A DNA stretch of 64,000 nucleotides from Candidatus Nanoarchaeia archaeon. GTDB lineage: Archaea; Nanoarchaeota; Nanoarchaeia; SCGC-AAA011-G17; JAFCDX01. The DNA lies in NCBI GenBank assembly GCA_028717785.1, contig JAQUND010000007.1, positions 1-64,000 of the forward strand. The letters are read 5' to 3'. The notes under the pieces were generated by a model, which saw only the letters and a program-made list of their open reading frames with translations, was not told where the DNA came from and searched no databases. Position numbers and translations under genes: made by a program. Position 1 is the first letter of the stretch; every line of letters starts with the position of its first letter. Below are positions 7,460 to 14,216 of the stretch, piece after piece.

Positions 7460-7858
7460 GTGTGTCGGGCATGTGGCTGGTTGTTGAGGGAGTTTTTTTG
7501 TTGCTTGTTTTTTGTTGGTTGTGGCTCGGGCATATCGAGCAAGTTTGAAAAACTCGAGAGCTTCGCGTACGCGCGTAGCGCGTGCAGGCGCGTGCGTCTG
7601 CTAGGTGTCGTTCTGTGTTGGCAATGTAATAGATGTTCGGGCGATATGAGTAGTATGAAAAGAAAGCGTAGGTGGGAGAAGGAGTATCGTTGTGGTTTGT
7701 TTGCCACGAATATTATCTTTCGGCTTTCGTTTTGTAAGGAGCCGGGAGCTGATAAAAAGTGTAAAGGGTGTAAGTATAGAGGGAATGAAGATAAGTTGAA
7801 CGAAGAGATAAATTTGGACAAGTTTGTTGCACACGTGTGTGAGCAGCAGGAGGAATAG
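7460..7858 (+). CDS. Cys-rich basic hypothetical protein
   Basis: 132 aa if the first ATG is used; a start at 7646 (MKRKRRWEKEY region) is also possible because the intervening stretch is low-complexity and GC-palindrome-rich. Knuckles CWQC, CSG and CKGC with an RKRR patch suggest zinc and nucleic-acid binding. TAG stop, followed three codons later by TGA. First rightward gene after the divergent region. Confidence 0.5.
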   Translation: MCRACGWLLREFFCCLFFVGCGSGISSKFEKLESFAYARSACRRVRLLGVVLCWQCNRCSGDMSSMKRKRRWEKEYRCGLFATNIIFRLSFCKEPGADKKCKGCKYRGNEDKLNEEINLDKFVAHVCEQQEE

Positions 7859-7860
7859 TT

Positions 7861-8091
7861 ATGCTGATAGAGACGAAAAAATTGAGGGAGCTGCTTGCGG
7901 TGAATAAGGAGTTTGGGAGAGAAGAGGCGCGGCTATATCAGGAGCGCTTTGAGAAGGCATTGCATGTAGTAGAGTGTGTTGCTTATAATACTGGGTTGGA
8001 GGAGGATAGAGCGCCGGTAGTTATAGTTTATAAGGAAGAGAGTATATTGAGCAGAGAAGAGATAGAGGCTGCACATAGATTTGCTGGGTAA
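7861..8091 (+). CDS. Hypothetical helical protein, 76 aa
   Basis: AGGAGGAAT precedes the ATG. Charged and helical (KKLRELLAVNKEFGREEARL, then a short strand VVIVYKEES, then SREEIEAAHRFAG). No motif recognised. Appears co-transcribed with 7460-7858 and is the last gene before the promoter-box block starts. Confidence 0.75.
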   Translation: MLIETKKLRELLAVNKEFGREEARLYQERFEKALHVVECVAYNTGLEEDRAPVVIVYKEESILSREEIEAAHRFAG

Positions 8092-8121
8092 ACTGTAAAA
8101 TAAAAGACATAATATTGAGTG

Positions 8122-8131
8122 CACGATATAA
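8122..8131 (+). promoter_or_regulatory. CACGATATAA promoter-like box
   Basis: First box of the series. It is unusually far (about 45 nt) from the start of the histone-like gene at 8183, leaving a real 5' leader. Confidence 0.55.
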
Positions 8132-8182
8132 ATTTATGCTGTAGATGCTAGTTCAACTGATTTTCTAGAAGGAGTTGACGAT

Positions 8183-8599
8183 ATGGGCGATACAGGAACG
8201 ATTCCGGATGCGGGAGATACGCAGCCGGTAGGAGGAGAAGACGAAATGGCGAAGAAAGCCGCAACAGGGAAAAAACCGGAACCCAAGCAGACTAAGCCGG
8301 TAGACAAGGACAAGAAGGCAAAGCAGCCGCGTGTGAAGAAGGAGCCTTTGAAAATTAAGGCAACCAAGGGCGTGACCGTGAATGAGACCAAGTACGTAAT
8401 TACGGCAGAAGCCGGAGAGAAACGTATGTGGGTACGTGGAGCCAGTGTGGGTTTGACCCATAAGGTAACCGGGTTGAAGGGTTTTAAAGCAGTAAGTGAG
8501 GAAGAAGCGAAGAAGAACCACCTGGGGAAAACGCGTATGCTGGGGAAAGTGACCAGCCAGGACGAGTTGAACGAGTTGGTAACCAAATATTTTGCGTAA
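8183..8599 (+). CDS. H1-like tailed small protein, paralogue A
   Basis: 138 aa. Two parts: an acidic start then a Lys/Ala/Pro tail (KKAATGKKPEPKQTKPVDKD) of histone-H1/HU-tail type, and a globular C-terminal domain from about residue 58. The C-terminal domain aligns with the products of 24044 and 27723: a strand ending in RG/KR, a helix containing HLG, and an end of the form L-x-x-L/I-x-x-K-Y-F. A role in coating or compacting phage DNA is an inference from tail composition and abundance-type codon use (GC-richer than neighbours). Confidence 0.7.
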   Translation: MGDTGTIPDAGDTQPVGGEDEMAKKAATGKKPEPKQTKPVDKDKKAKQPRVKKEPLKIKATKGVTVNETKYVITAEAGEKRMWVRGASVGLTHKVTGLKGFKAVSEEEAKKNHLGKTRMLGKVTSQDELNELVTKYFA

Positions 8600-8649
8600 G
8601 AGCTTCTCCTTTCGTAACTCTTATGCAATACTGGGCGGGGTGAACTTAT

Positions 8650-8682
8650 GGAGTGCTACCACGGTTTGCTCCGCTCTTTTTG
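8650..8682 (+). terminator. Possible terminator
   Basis: GGAG (8650-8653) and CTCC (8669-8672) enclose a 15-nt loop and are followed by GCTCTTTTTG. The stem is short, so this is tentative. Confidence 0.4.
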
Positions 8683-8921
8683 TATGAGTTATATGTTGTG
8701 CTATATTCCTACCTTTTATGCTAGTAAATATGTTAGTAAATTCCACAAGTAGGTTGCTCTAAATCTTGTAATTCATGTGGTGGTAGCGCTACAACGCTAG
8801 ATAGCTTTTAGTGTGTTAGAGTTGTTGTTTGGCTGCTTGTGCGCGCTGTTTAACTGTTTTGTTATAGTTTTGGCAGGGTACAATTTTTGGCGGGTGTGTT
8901 GTGGCTGCCAGCAATATAGCA

Positions 8922-8931
8922 CACGATATAG
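8922..8931 (+). promoter_or_regulatory. CACGATATAG promoter-like box
   Basis: Upstream of two box copies in front of the FtsK-like gene; about 120 nt from the start codon. Confidence 0.55.
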
Positions 8932-9005
8932 TGTATAGGGTAAACATGGGTATAGTACCCTGGCGAGTATTTAGCATGTATGTTTTGGTTAGTTAAGGAA
9001 AAGCG

Positions 9006-9015
9006 CACGATATAA
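9006..9015 (+). promoter_or_regulatory. CACGATATAA promoter-like box
   Basis: Second copy, 34 nt before the FtsK-like start codon; likely the main one because of its position. Confidence 0.65.
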
Positions 9016-9049
9016 CGCTACGTAAACCAATAACCCATGTGGAGCGACT

Positions 9050-10138
9050 ATGAATCTTAAGGAGATATTGGAAACTTTGAAAGTCGACCGGGCGTTGTGT
9101 AAAACGTTGAGTAGCATGGTAGGGTGCGGCGCGAGCCCGTTAGACATAAGGCAAATGCAGGCCAGGTTACATTATAGCGAGGTGGAGGACGAGGTAGAGC
9201 GCATAAAACGTGTGAACGTAGGGATGATAGCGAGTAAGCTTGATAAAATTGAGCGCGACCTTAAATATATAGGAGAGATTGATTTTGAAGTGAGCAAGTA
9301 TTTGATAATGTTTCCTGCAGATTTAGTGGCATCAACTACACCAGACGTTAGCACTCCTGTAGTTAATGCCACTCCACTTGATTTTACGGGCATAACAACC
9401 TTTAATCATATAGCAAATGAGCGGTTGCCAGTAGTATTGAGCGCAAACAAGGTAATTGATTTGAGCCGTATGCCCCATTTATTGGTAGCCGGTACTACTG
9501 GCTCGGGTAAATCTGTTTTCTTGAACGTTGCTATACTGAGTTTGTTGTATAAATTACAGCCGGAGCAAGTGCAACTCGCATTGGTTGACCCAAAACGGGT
9601 TGAGTTTGCTTTGTACCGGAGCGTACCGCACTTATATGCACCTATAGCTACTAAACTTGACCAAGCAAGCGGTTTGCTTAGTAGTTTGGTAGACGAAATG
9701 GAGAGCCGGTATGAGTTGCTTGCAAGGCACGACGTTAAATCTCTTGATGCATATAACCAAGTAGCCAAAACAAAGTTACCATATATAGTTTTGGTAATTG
9801 ATGAGGTGGCTGACTTGATGATGCAGAGCGAAGACAAGACAATAAGTGATAAAATAACTCGGTTGGCACAGTTGGCAAGGGCTGCTGGTATGCATATTGT
9901 AATGGCAACACAGCGCCCGGTAGTCGAAATAATGACAGGTTTGATAAAGGCTAACATGCCAGCAAGGGTGGCTTTTAGAGTAGAGAGCAGACAAGATAGT
10001 CGCATAATACTTGATGAGCCGGGGGCTGAGCGCCTTAAAGGAGCTGGAGAGTTATTATTTAAGTGCAATGGAGAGTTGACAAAATACCAGGGCATATGGG
10101 TGCCCGAACCTGATATAAAGAAAATATGTGGCAAGTAA
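9050..10138 (+). CDS. FtsK/SpoIIIE-type DNA translocase ATPase
   Basis: 362 aa. Walker A GTTGSGKS at 148-155, Walker B VLVIDEVADL at 247-256, and the diagnostic FtsK block ATQRP (286-290) followed by MTGLIKANMPARVAF. It has the alpha/beta motor only: no N-terminal membrane helices and no C-terminal gamma (KOPS-reading) domain, so it is a soluble motor. Residues 1-110 are a separate helical region. In a phage it could move or segregate DNA, or act in conjugative-type transfer of a plasmid-phage; packaging terminases belong to a different family. First protein of the promoter-box block. Confidence 0.9.
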   Translation: MNLKEILETLKVDRALCKTLSSMVGCGASPLDIRQMQARLHYSEVEDEVERIKRVNVGMIASKLDKIERDLKYIGEIDFEVSKYLIMFPADLVASTTPDVSTPVVNATPLDFTGITTFNHIANERLPVVLSANKVIDLSRMPHLLVAGTTGSGKSVFLNVAILSLLYKLQPEQVQLALVDPKRVEFALYRSVPHLYAPIATKLDQASGLLSSLVDEMESRYELLARHDVKSLDAYNQVAKTKLPYIVLVIDEVADLMMQSEDKTISDKITRLAQLARAAGMHIVMATQRPVVEIMTGLIKANMPARVAFRVESRQDSRIILDEPGAERLKGAGELLFKCNGELTKYQGIWVPEPDIKKICGK

Positions 10139-10159
10139 CACCTAAACAAGGAGCAAGTT

Positions 10160-10264
10160 ATGGCACAGGTACGTAAGTTTTTTAAGATGCAGCCCAAGTG
10201 CGTGGTTTATTTGGATTTCGGTTTTGGCAAGCACCGCCAGGTGTTTAAGAACATGACCTGGTAA
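10160..10264 (+). CDS. Small basic protein, 34 aa
   Basis: ACAAGGAGC precedes the ATG. Reads AQVRKFFKMQPKCVVYLDFG and ends FKNMTW. Net basic, with no box of its own, so it is probably translated from the FtsK transcript. Confidence 0.6.
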   Translation: MAQVRKFFKMQPKCVVYLDFGFGKHRQVFKNMTW

Positions 10265-10278
10265 GGAGCCTGGCTTCA

Positions 10279-10288
10279 CACGATATAG
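10279..10288 (+). promoter_or_regulatory. CACGATATAG promoter-like box
   Basis: Drives the 10308/10583 pair; 20 nt before the start codon. Confidence 0.7.
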
Positions 10289-10307
10289 CAACTAACAAGG
10301 AGTTGTT

Positions 10308-10586
10308 ATGTGGGATGACAGCAACGAACGCGAAATGAGAGCGCAGCAGGCGGCTGAGGCACTGCCCGAAATTACTCAAATTGACATACTTACGTTTGAA
10401 ACATGCCAGTTTGATACGTGCAGGCCGTGTATGCCCAGTGAACGATACGACAAGTGTATGCGTATAGCTGCTGACAAGCGAGCGGCTGAACAAATGCTTA
10501 AGCAGCTCGAAACTACGCTTGATGAAATTGCACGAGAGGAAACTGATTTTCGTATTTACGAACAGAGAGAGAGGGACCCAATATGA
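10308..10586 (+). CDS. Hypothetical protein with CxxC-like cluster
   Basis: 92 aa. Helical N-terminus, a cluster C..C..C (CQFDTCRPC) and a long helix ending in EQRERDP. Its stop overlaps the next start (ATGA), so the two are translationally coupled. Confidence 0.75.
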   Translation: MWDDSNEREMRAQQAAEALPEITQIDILTFETCQFDTCRPCMPSERYDKCMRIAADKRAAEQMLKQLETTLDEIAREETDFRIYEQRERDPI

Positions 10587-11503
10587 GAACAGGCGACGAG
10601 AAAAAACCGACAAGCACTGTGTGCATGGCTATGACAAGCAGCAGTGGTACGTGGCTCAATGGCGCAATGGTACCCCAGCACCATTATGTGAGCTTACAAA
10701 TAAAGGACCCTGACGACAGGCTGATAGCAAGGGTAGCGCTTACTTTCGAGCAGATGACCAGGATGCTCATGTATAATGGAGAGGTGCCCTGTACCCTGGA
10801 GCGTTACCGTGGTATGGATGGCCAGTTGATAGTGGAGCAAGTTGAGCGGCCTAAAACGGTGCGGAGCCGGATGAAAGAGCGCTTGGGAGATAGCCGCCAG
10901 GAGCTGCGCAGCAGGATAGCCGACTTGAAGAAAGATTTGTACGAGGCTGTGGCTGGTGGGAGTGCTGGTAAGAGGAAACTGGAAGACTTTTTGTCGCAGG
11001 CTGATACCATATTGAGCCATTTTGGCGAGAATGACGATTTCGTTGTGCAGCAGGCTGAAGAGGAACTGGGCACAATGCAAACACAGGTTGCTTGCCAACT
11101 GGGAGTATTTTTGCAGACTCAGCACGGGTTGAACGTGGATGAAAGTACCCTGGTTAAGTTGTTGCCGGTAGGTGAAGCAAGCAATTTACTTGCAGACAAG
11201 AGTGCAGCACCAGTAGTGACCGGGTACAAGCCGAAAGCACGTGTGACTAAGGATGTATACGGGATGTGTGCTATGGAAGTTGCTGACGCAATAAACGGGC
11301 ACTTGAGAACATGGGAAGCGACACCCTGGAATAAGCAACAAGGAGAGCACCAGCCGTTATTTGGCGCCAGTGCAACGCACAAGGGTAACAAAGTTGAAAT
11401 ACGGTATGTGAGTTTCCAGGGTACGCATAGCTTGACGCTTAAAGCTGCTCAAGATTACTTGGTTGGTTTAAACAATGCAAAAGAATTTAAACGACACTTT
11501 TAG
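10583..11503 (+). CDS. Hypothetical phage protein, 306 aa
   Basis: N-terminal beta-rich segment (HYVSLQIKDPDDRLIARVAL) with a helix TFEQMTRMLMY resembles the start of other phage proteins of unknown function. The middle (about 90-200) is a predicted coiled coil, and the C-terminus is again beta-rich (KVEIRYVSFQG). TAG stop followed by AAA TAA. No enzymatic motif seen. Confidence 0.7.
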   Translation: MRTGDEKKPTSTVCMAMTSSSGTWLNGAMVPQHHYVSLQIKDPDDRLIARVALTFEQMTRMLMYNGEVPCTLERYRGMDGQLIVEQVERPKTVRSRMKERLGDSRQELRSRIADLKKDLYEAVAGGSAGKRKLEDFLSQADTILSHFGENDDFVVQQAEEELGTMQTQVACQLGVFLQTQHGLNVDESTLVKLLPVGEASNLLADKSAAPVVTGYKPKARVTKDVYGMCAMEVADAINGHLRTWEATPWNKQQGEHQPLFGASATHKGNKVEIRYVSFQGTHSLTLKAAQDYLVGLNNAKEFKRHF

Positions 11504-11531
11504 AAATAAAGAACTAACAAGTATAAAATGA

Positions 11532-11556
11532 GCCAGGGTAACCTTGGCTTTTTTGT
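11532..11556 (+). terminator. Rho-independent terminator
   Basis: GCCAGG and CCTTGGC flank a short GTAA loop and lead into TTTTTTG. Confidence 0.7.
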
Positions 11557-11564
11557 TTTGAGCG

Positions 11565-11574
11565 CACGATATGG
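11565..11574 (+). promoter_or_regulatory. CACGATATGG promoter-like box
   Basis: Variant box, 23 nt upstream of the 11597 start codon. Confidence 0.55.
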
Positions 11575-11596
11575 TTAGAGTAATAAAGGAGAGAGT

Positions 11597-11968
11597 ATGA
11601 ACACGCAAAATGAACGTAGCCGATTGTGCGAGGTTTTTTTGGCTGAGTGTGGTGTTGACCTTGAGCACCCGGAGCAAATACCGCAGGTGATGATTGAGTT
11701 GGCACATAAAGTGGCAAACGTGATCATCGCTTTGCTCGACATACCCAACCATAAAATCCTATACCTTACAACTTGTAGCCTAGCGAGTGGGCTGCGTGAA
11801 ATTATAACAAGGTTTGGGATAACTTACAACAAAGCAGTGCACGAGACACTTGTGGAAGCTGTTAATCAGCGTTTAATGCATGGCAACGATGTTGAGTTTG
11901 AGTGGAGTGAGCGGCAGTACGAGCACTTTGTGCAATGGAAGCCGGAGTATGAAAGAGCAACCGCCTGA
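11597..11968 (+). CDS. Hypothetical protein, 123 aa
   Basis: All-helical by composition. One hydrophobic stretch (VANVIIALLDIPNHKILYLT) may be a buried helix and is not clearly membrane-spanning. C-terminus is Glu/Trp-rich (EFEWSERQYEHFVQW). Overlaps the next gene by 20 nt. Confidence 0.7.
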   Translation: MNTQNERSRLCEVFLAECGVDLEHPEQIPQVMIELAHKVANVIIALLDIPNHKILYLTTCSLASGLREIITRFGITYNKAVHETLVEAVNQRLMHGNDVEFEWSERQYEHFVQWKPEYERATA

Positions 11969-12092
11969 TAAATGCCCTATTTGTGGCAGCCCCGTAAAAA
12001 TGTACGAGACTGGACGTGCATTGTGCGAGGCGCCCAGTTGCGAGTATGAATGGTTTGGGTATAGGCAGAATTACGAACAACACGCGATATAG
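11949..12092 (+). CDS. Small zinc-ribbon protein, 47 aa
   Basis: CPICGSPV ... CEAPSCEYEW is a rubredoxin-like two-knuckle ribbon. The start lies inside the previous gene after GGAAGCCGGAG. Its stop codon is the TAG of the next promoter box, so coding and promoter sequence overlap. Confidence 0.75.
   Translation: MKEQPPDKCPICGSPVKMYETGRALCEAPSCEYEWFGYRQNYEQHAI
12083..12092 (+). promoter_or_regulatory. CGCGATATAG promoter-like box
   Basis: 21 nt before the 12113 start codon; its last three bases are the stop codon of the zinc-ribbon gene. Confidence 0.7.
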
Positions 12093-12112
12093 CAAATAAC
12101 AAAGGAGGGATA

Positions 12113-12454
12113 ATGGGGAAAGTATATGACCCGCCCGAGGGTATGGATGCTCCCAAATGGGACCATACAGTGTCCAGGGAAGAGAACATAGCACGGGAAC
12201 ATGCTTTTGTTGAACAGGTGAAGGCCTGGGCAAAGGAGCATGGTAAATGGCCCGAAGCCGGAGAAGAAATCAGTTTTGGCGTGGCTGACGGAGATGCCCG
12301 CTACATAATTGTAAGTTTAGCCCCGGTAGTACTAATACACCTGCCACTCGGTGATGCTTATCAATACCCGTTTGCACACAGACTGACAGCTAAGGATATA
12401 CGGGGTATGTTGGCGTTGCACCATAAAGTTGCAGCAGTTTTGGCAAAACGGTGA
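12113..12454 (+). CDS. Hypothetical protein, 113 aa
   Basis: Preceded by AAAGGAGGG. Mixed alpha/beta: a helix (NIAREHAFVEQVKAWAKEHG), a strand RYIIVSLAPVVLIHLPLG, and a C-terminal helix after LTAKDIRGMLAL. Unrecognised. Confidence 0.7.
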   Translation: MGKVYDPPEGMDAPKWDHTVSREENIAREHAFVEQVKAWAKEHGKWPEAGEEISFGVADGDARYIIVSLAPVVLIHLPLGDAYQYPFAHRLTAKDIRGMLALHHKVAAVLAKR

Positions 12455-12460
12455 GAAACA

Positions 12461-12470
12461 CACGATATTG
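12461..12470 (+). promoter_or_regulatory. CACGATATTG promoter-like box
   Basis: 40 nt upstream of the DUF932 gene start. Confidence 0.6.
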
Positions 12471-12509
12471 CTTTTGTAACCAACAAACCTTTAACCAAGG
12501 AGCAGAGTT

Positions 12510-13388
12510 ATGAAGGCGATTCAGTACGACCTTGGCGGAGTTACCACTGCCGAAGAAGCGCTCGATAAGAGCGAAAGTAAATGGACTGCGATACTCGTTC
12601 CCATGCAGACGATCGCCGATGGCGATATCTCAGCCGGTATCAAAATCCCCGACAACAAAGCCGTTTTACGGAGTGACAACCATGGAGTCATCGGTCTTGT
12701 GGGCGATCGCTACACTCCACTGCAGAATTCCTTTGCATATTCCTGGTTCGATACGGTGTGTCAACAGAACAACGCCAAATACACCAGCGCATATGTGATC
12801 GACGGCGGCCGGAAACTGATTCTGGAAGCTACCGTGGGCGATCCGATCACGATCCGCAAGGGCGATGAAGTTTATCGCAAAATTCAGCTGATCAATACCT
12901 TCGACGGTTCTTATCCTTTTACAGCGATCTACCGTGTCTGGCGCCAGATATGCGAGAACGGCATGATGGGCTGGGCGAGCGAAAACAAGTGCAAAGTACA
13001 CCACACCAAAAACGGCGAGATCAAGGCCGGTGAAGCATTACGGATCCTGGCCGCCGGAACCGCTTACTTCGAAAAGTTCGAAGCAACCTGCCGGAAACTT
13101 GCACAGGTGATATGTGATGCGGCAATGGTTGACAAATTCATTAAGGAATGCTTCAGCGGCGCAGAGGGCGGGACCCGCCAGAAAAACCTGATAAACAAGG
13201 TGACCGAACTTTACGAAGCCGGTAAGGGCACCGGGCAGGGGACGTTGTACGACTTGTACAACGGTTATATCGAGTGGATTGATCATTTCCGGAGCGCGGA
13301 TGCGGAAACACGGCTGGCAAACAGCGTGCTGGGCGCCAGTTACCTGAAAGAGGAAGCCTGGAAAACGGCGGTTGCACTGGCGAACTAA
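12510..13388 (+). CDS. DUF932 / TIGR03299-type phage-plasmid protein
   Basis: 292 aa, within the usual size range. Family landmarks: VGDRYTPLQNSFAYSWFD (about 68-85), DGGRKLILEATVG (97-109), the NTFDGSYPFTAIYRVWRQICENG block (about 130-152), and a helical C-terminal part. The family is widespread in phages and plasmids and has no established biochemical role. Codon use is GC-richer than neighbours and SD is AAGGAGC. It has its own box and a terminator, so it is a single-gene unit. Confidence 0.85.
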   Translation: MKAIQYDLGGVTTAEEALDKSESKWTAILVPMQTIADGDISAGIKIPDNKAVLRSDNHGVIGLVGDRYTPLQNSFAYSWFDTVCQQNNAKYTSAYVIDGGRKLILEATVGDPITIRKGDEVYRKIQLINTFDGSYPFTAIYRVWRQICENGMMGWASENKCKVHHTKNGEIKAGEALRILAAGTAYFEKFEATCRKLAQVICDAAMVDKFIKECFSGAEGGTRQKNLINKVTELYEAGKGTGQGTLYDLYNGYIEWIDHFRSADAETRLANSVLGASYLKEEAWKTAVALAN

Positions 13389-13409
13389 AGCAAGTAGCAA
13401 ACCTTTTAT

Positions 13410-13449
13410 AGCTGGGGCGCATATTGGTTGGGCGCCCTTGGCTGTTTTT
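13410..13449 (+). terminator. Rho-independent terminator
   Basis: GGGCGC (13415-13420) pairs with GCGCCC (13432-13437); outer AGC/GCT adds to it, then TTTTTA follows. Confidence 0.7.
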
Positions 13450-13457
13450 AAACAATA

Positions 13458-13467
13458 CACGATATAG
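13458..13467 (+). promoter_or_regulatory. CACGATATAG promoter-like box
   Basis: 20 nt before the membrane-protein start at 13488. Confidence 0.7.
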
Positions 13468-13487
13468 AAAGTAACAGGAGGTGATAT

Positions 13488-13820
13488 ATGGCTGTAGTCG
13501 TTATGGCCCTGATCACGATTCCGATTATATACATAGTAACTTTCTTTTGGAAGTTGCTCTGTCATGTTGTACCCATATTGGAATGGGTGGGGATAATTGC
13601 CGTGCTGGTTGGTTGCCCGGTATTTGCAAGTGCAGTTTTGAAATATGGAGCACCAACAGAACCAGGGTTTGAAACCATGTTTACCTTTATAGGTACTATG
13701 GTTATATACTTGATTGTGTGGTTAGTGCTCTGGTTGCTTACCAGCCCTTTGCACATGTTGTTTGGCATGTTTAAAATGGCAAAAGAGAAGCCCAAGTTTG
13801 AAGAGCCAGTAACTACGTAA
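13488..13820 (+). CDS. Membrane protein, three predicted helices
   Basis: 110 aa. Hydrophobic segments at about 3-25, 30-50 and 63-90, then a cytoplasmic-type charged tail (KMAKEKPKFEE). SD AACAGGAGG. Own box upstream and a strong terminator downstream. No family recognised; could be a lysis or superinfection-related membrane protein, but nothing specific supports that. Confidence 0.75.
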   Translation: MAVVVMALITIPIIYIVTFFWKLLCHVVPILEWVGIIAVLVGCPVFASAVLKYGAPTEPGFETMFTFIGTMVIYLIVWLVLWLLTSPLHMLFGMFKMAKEKPKFEEPVTT

Positions 13821-13842
13821 ATAAAAGTTTCTCTCCTTGTTG

Positions 13843-13877
13843 AAGCCGTATTGGCGGGTGCCAAGCGGCTTTTTTTG
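13843..13877 (+). terminator. Strong Rho-independent terminator
   Basis: AAGCCG/CGGCTT outer stem, TTGGC/GCCAA inner stem, GGGT loop, followed by seven Ts. Confidence 0.85.
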
Positions 13878-13910
13878 TTATATAAATAGTTGGCAAACAT
13901 GAAAAGGAAA

Positions 13911-13920
13911 CGCGATATAG
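13911..13920 (+). promoter_or_regulatory. CGCGATATAG promoter-like box
   Basis: 22 nt before the 13943 start codon. Confidence 0.7.
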
Positions 13921-13942
13921 CACGTAACAGGAGGATTATTTT

Positions 13943-14149
13943 ATGATTGTACGTGCTGAGGATTTTGCAAACAAGCAAATTTTTATGTGCTTAGTAGAAG
14001 AAGCACAGGCAGCCGGTAAAATACCGAAAGGCCCGTTGAGTTTTGACGAGGGAGACAACGTGGTTGACTTGGACGCACTTGAATTAGAAGTAAGGGTGTC
14101 AAGTGCAGTTGATACAATGATGGAAACCCAGCAAATCCCACGACCCTAA
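13943..14149 (+). CDS. Hypothetical acidic protein, 68 aa
   Basis: SD AACAGGAGG. Starts IVRAEDFANKQIFMCLVEEA and has an acidic middle (DEGDNVVDLDALELE). Unrecognised small alpha/beta protein. Confidence 0.7.
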   Translation: MIVRAEDFANKQIFMCLVEEAQAAGKIPKGPLSFDEGDNVVDLDALELEVRVSSAVDTMMETQQIPRP

Positions 14150-14171
14150 CATTGGCTAAACAGCGAGAACT

Positions 14172-14181
14172 CACGATATAG
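14172..14181 (+). promoter_or_regulatory. CACGATATAG promoter-like box
   Basis: In front of the rIIA-like gene. The distance to the start codon (35 nt) is longer than usual because the ACACTAACA segment is partly repeated. Confidence 0.7.
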
Positions 14182-14216
14182 TTAGTGTAAGGAAAAACAC
14201 TAACAAGGAGAGAGCA

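Larger units (their letters stand above)
8683..9049 (+). other. Long leader region upstream of the FtsK-like gene
   Basis: About 370 nt with no supported gene. It holds two promoter-like boxes and a possible hairpin GGGTA/TACCC near 8938-8965. A 16-codon ORF (MGIVPWRVFSMYVLVS) at about 8946 follows the first box but has a poor ribosome site. Confidence 0.4.

Noticed and set aside
9406..10197. 263-codon minus-strand ORF
   Set aside because: Exact antisense shadow of the FtsK-like gene, which has Walker A and B motifs.
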